DNA of 64,000 nt from positions 91,016,005-91,080,004 of the forward strand of contig CM035165.1 in NCBI GenBank assembly GCA_020205615.1. The letters are read 5' to 3'. The translations under genes were made by a program, and so were the position numbers. The notes under the pieces are model-generated. The model saw only the letters and a program-made list of their open reading frames with translations, was not told where the DNA came from and ran no database searches. Shown piece after piece: positions 62,929 to 64,000 of this stretch (positions are counted from its first letter, which is position 1; the number at the start of each line of letters is the position of its first letter). Source of the DNA: Panax quinquefolius. Taxonomy: Eukaryota > Streptophyta > Magnoliopsida > Apiales > Araliaceae.

Positions 62929-64000
62929 TGTAGAGCCCCCAAATCCGGGTACTTGAAACCCAAACTCGGTGCTTTACGATACCATTTCTATGAGCGGAAT
63001 AATAATACTAATAATAACAATAATATAAATTTCAAACTTAATTTACATAATTATTAGAGTCTAGCTCCCAAGTACGTAACCTTTATTACATTCATTACAT
63101 ATCATGATAGATAATATATCATATTTGTCTTAATAAAGTTAACAATTACATAACATAACATTTCTTTTATTCAGCAACCTTTCCCTTTTCCTTGTTCTTA
63201 GCAGAGCTCTCTGGTAGTTCACACTTAGCTGAAAACATTTAAATTAAGCAAGGATGAGCATTTGAGTGCCCAGCAAGTAATAACAATTATATATATAAGC
63301 TGAAAGAATTTAAATGTTTTCTTTATACTACCCTTCTACAACGATTCAATAGTTGTGAAGTAATCTGTACCAATGATAATAATATATCATCTTTGAAACT
63401 ACGATCGACTATAAATAGGGTTTAGGTGACGTCTTTATGAACATTGTTTTCAATTTTCGAATAGGTTAAAGCGAAATTCATCCGCAAAACCGTCATAACT
63501 TACGGCACGGGGGTGATCACCTGTTATGCCCTCAAGACCGATCAATACTACTACGCAAAAGAACGAGGTATCGTTCACTCTGTCCCGCCCAAGCGCATAA
63601 AAGTTTTTTCCGTGTAGGGATGTTCATACTTATTCGGGTTCCAAATTAAAGGTTTTATCTTGTTCAACAATAATCTATAATTCAACATATATGTATACGG
63701 GTAATTGACAAAGGTATATCAACATGTGATTAAATACAATGATTATCCAAGTGGGGACACTTGTATAACCATTTATCGAAATTAACGAACAAAATATATA
63801 TCTAAATTATCATATACTAACATGTTGATAATCAATGAGCGTATATAATATAGGGTTAATAATGCATAAAGAATAATATAGTTTAGAAACATTCTTACTC
63901 ACGTATCCCATCGTAAAGAAAATGCAAAGGTAAGATACTTGCCTGATGCGCTGCTTACAATTTGTAATATAGATTTATCGTTTATATCACGACCTATCAT
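62929..64000 (-). repeat. LTR inserted in RT, truncated by the window end
   Basis: Begins TGTAGAGCCCCCAAATCC immediately after the RT codons for DLAPGT. Read on the minus strand it contains GGGCACTCAAATGCTCATCC near 63260, matching the LTR motif at 59630, so the element is most likely minus-oriented. The other end, and any duplication, lie beyond 64000. No gene in it. Confidence 0.75.

Noticed and set aside
62929..63057. C-terminal extension of the RT frame
   Set aside because: TG-start and motifs show this is LTR sequence; the open frame across the join is fortuitous.

Overview
This is nuclear DNA from a flowering plant, probably a eudicot and possibly an asterid (inferred). It is AT-rich and has a plant CYP71-clan P450 with a short intron, a plant-type pentatricopeptide-repeat (PPR) gene, and a dense pile of plant LTR retrotransposons and one CACTA transposon. 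No tRNA, rRNA, CRISPR or prokaryotic operon was seen. Host genes take up little of the window: two broken P450 copies and one PPR gene with lesions. The rest is repeats.

Layout. 1-319 is the end of a long LTR. 535-6075 and 6708-28055 are two copies of a tandem segmental duplication. Each holds a noncoding block, a pair of about 526-bp repeats, and a minus-strand CYP71-clan gene copy. The second unit is split at 9680-25199 by a 15.5-kb Ty3/gypsy Tat-lineage retrotransposon. That element has LTRs of about 645 bp, 5-bp target-site duplications (TSDs, AGATT), gag-pro-RT-RNase H, a second archaeal-type RNase H, integrase, a hairpin-rich repeat array, a degenerate antisense ORF with a plant mobile domain, and a 79-bp tandem array in its 3' untranslated part. 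28056-31812 holds scraps of a Ty1/copia element and of a small gypsy element with its 3' LTR. 32074-34052 is a minus-strand PLS-class PPR gene resembling Arabidopsis At3g05340, with an N-terminal frameshift and a premature stop 41 codons before the natural end.

35946-64000 is a nested retrotransposon nest. A copia gag scrap is interrupted by a plus-strand Tekay/Del-like LTR. That LTR is interrupted by a minus-strand Tekay-like element (37347-57206), which itself carries three solo LTRs with perfect 5-bp TSDs (39134-41626, 41697-44517, 53089-57162) and a 5.1-kb CACTA transposon with a 3-bp TSD (47695-52800). From 57207 a plus-strand chromovirus follows: LTR, tRNA-iMet primer-binding site, an extra pre-gag ORF, gag, protease and the RT start. 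It is interrupted at 62929 by another LTR that runs off the window.

The genes do not form a pathway. The locus records a P450 tandem duplication decaying under retrotransposon insertion. Many ORFs carry scattered 1-2 bp indels. These may be real decay or consensus errors in repeats, and the sequence alone does not separate the two.
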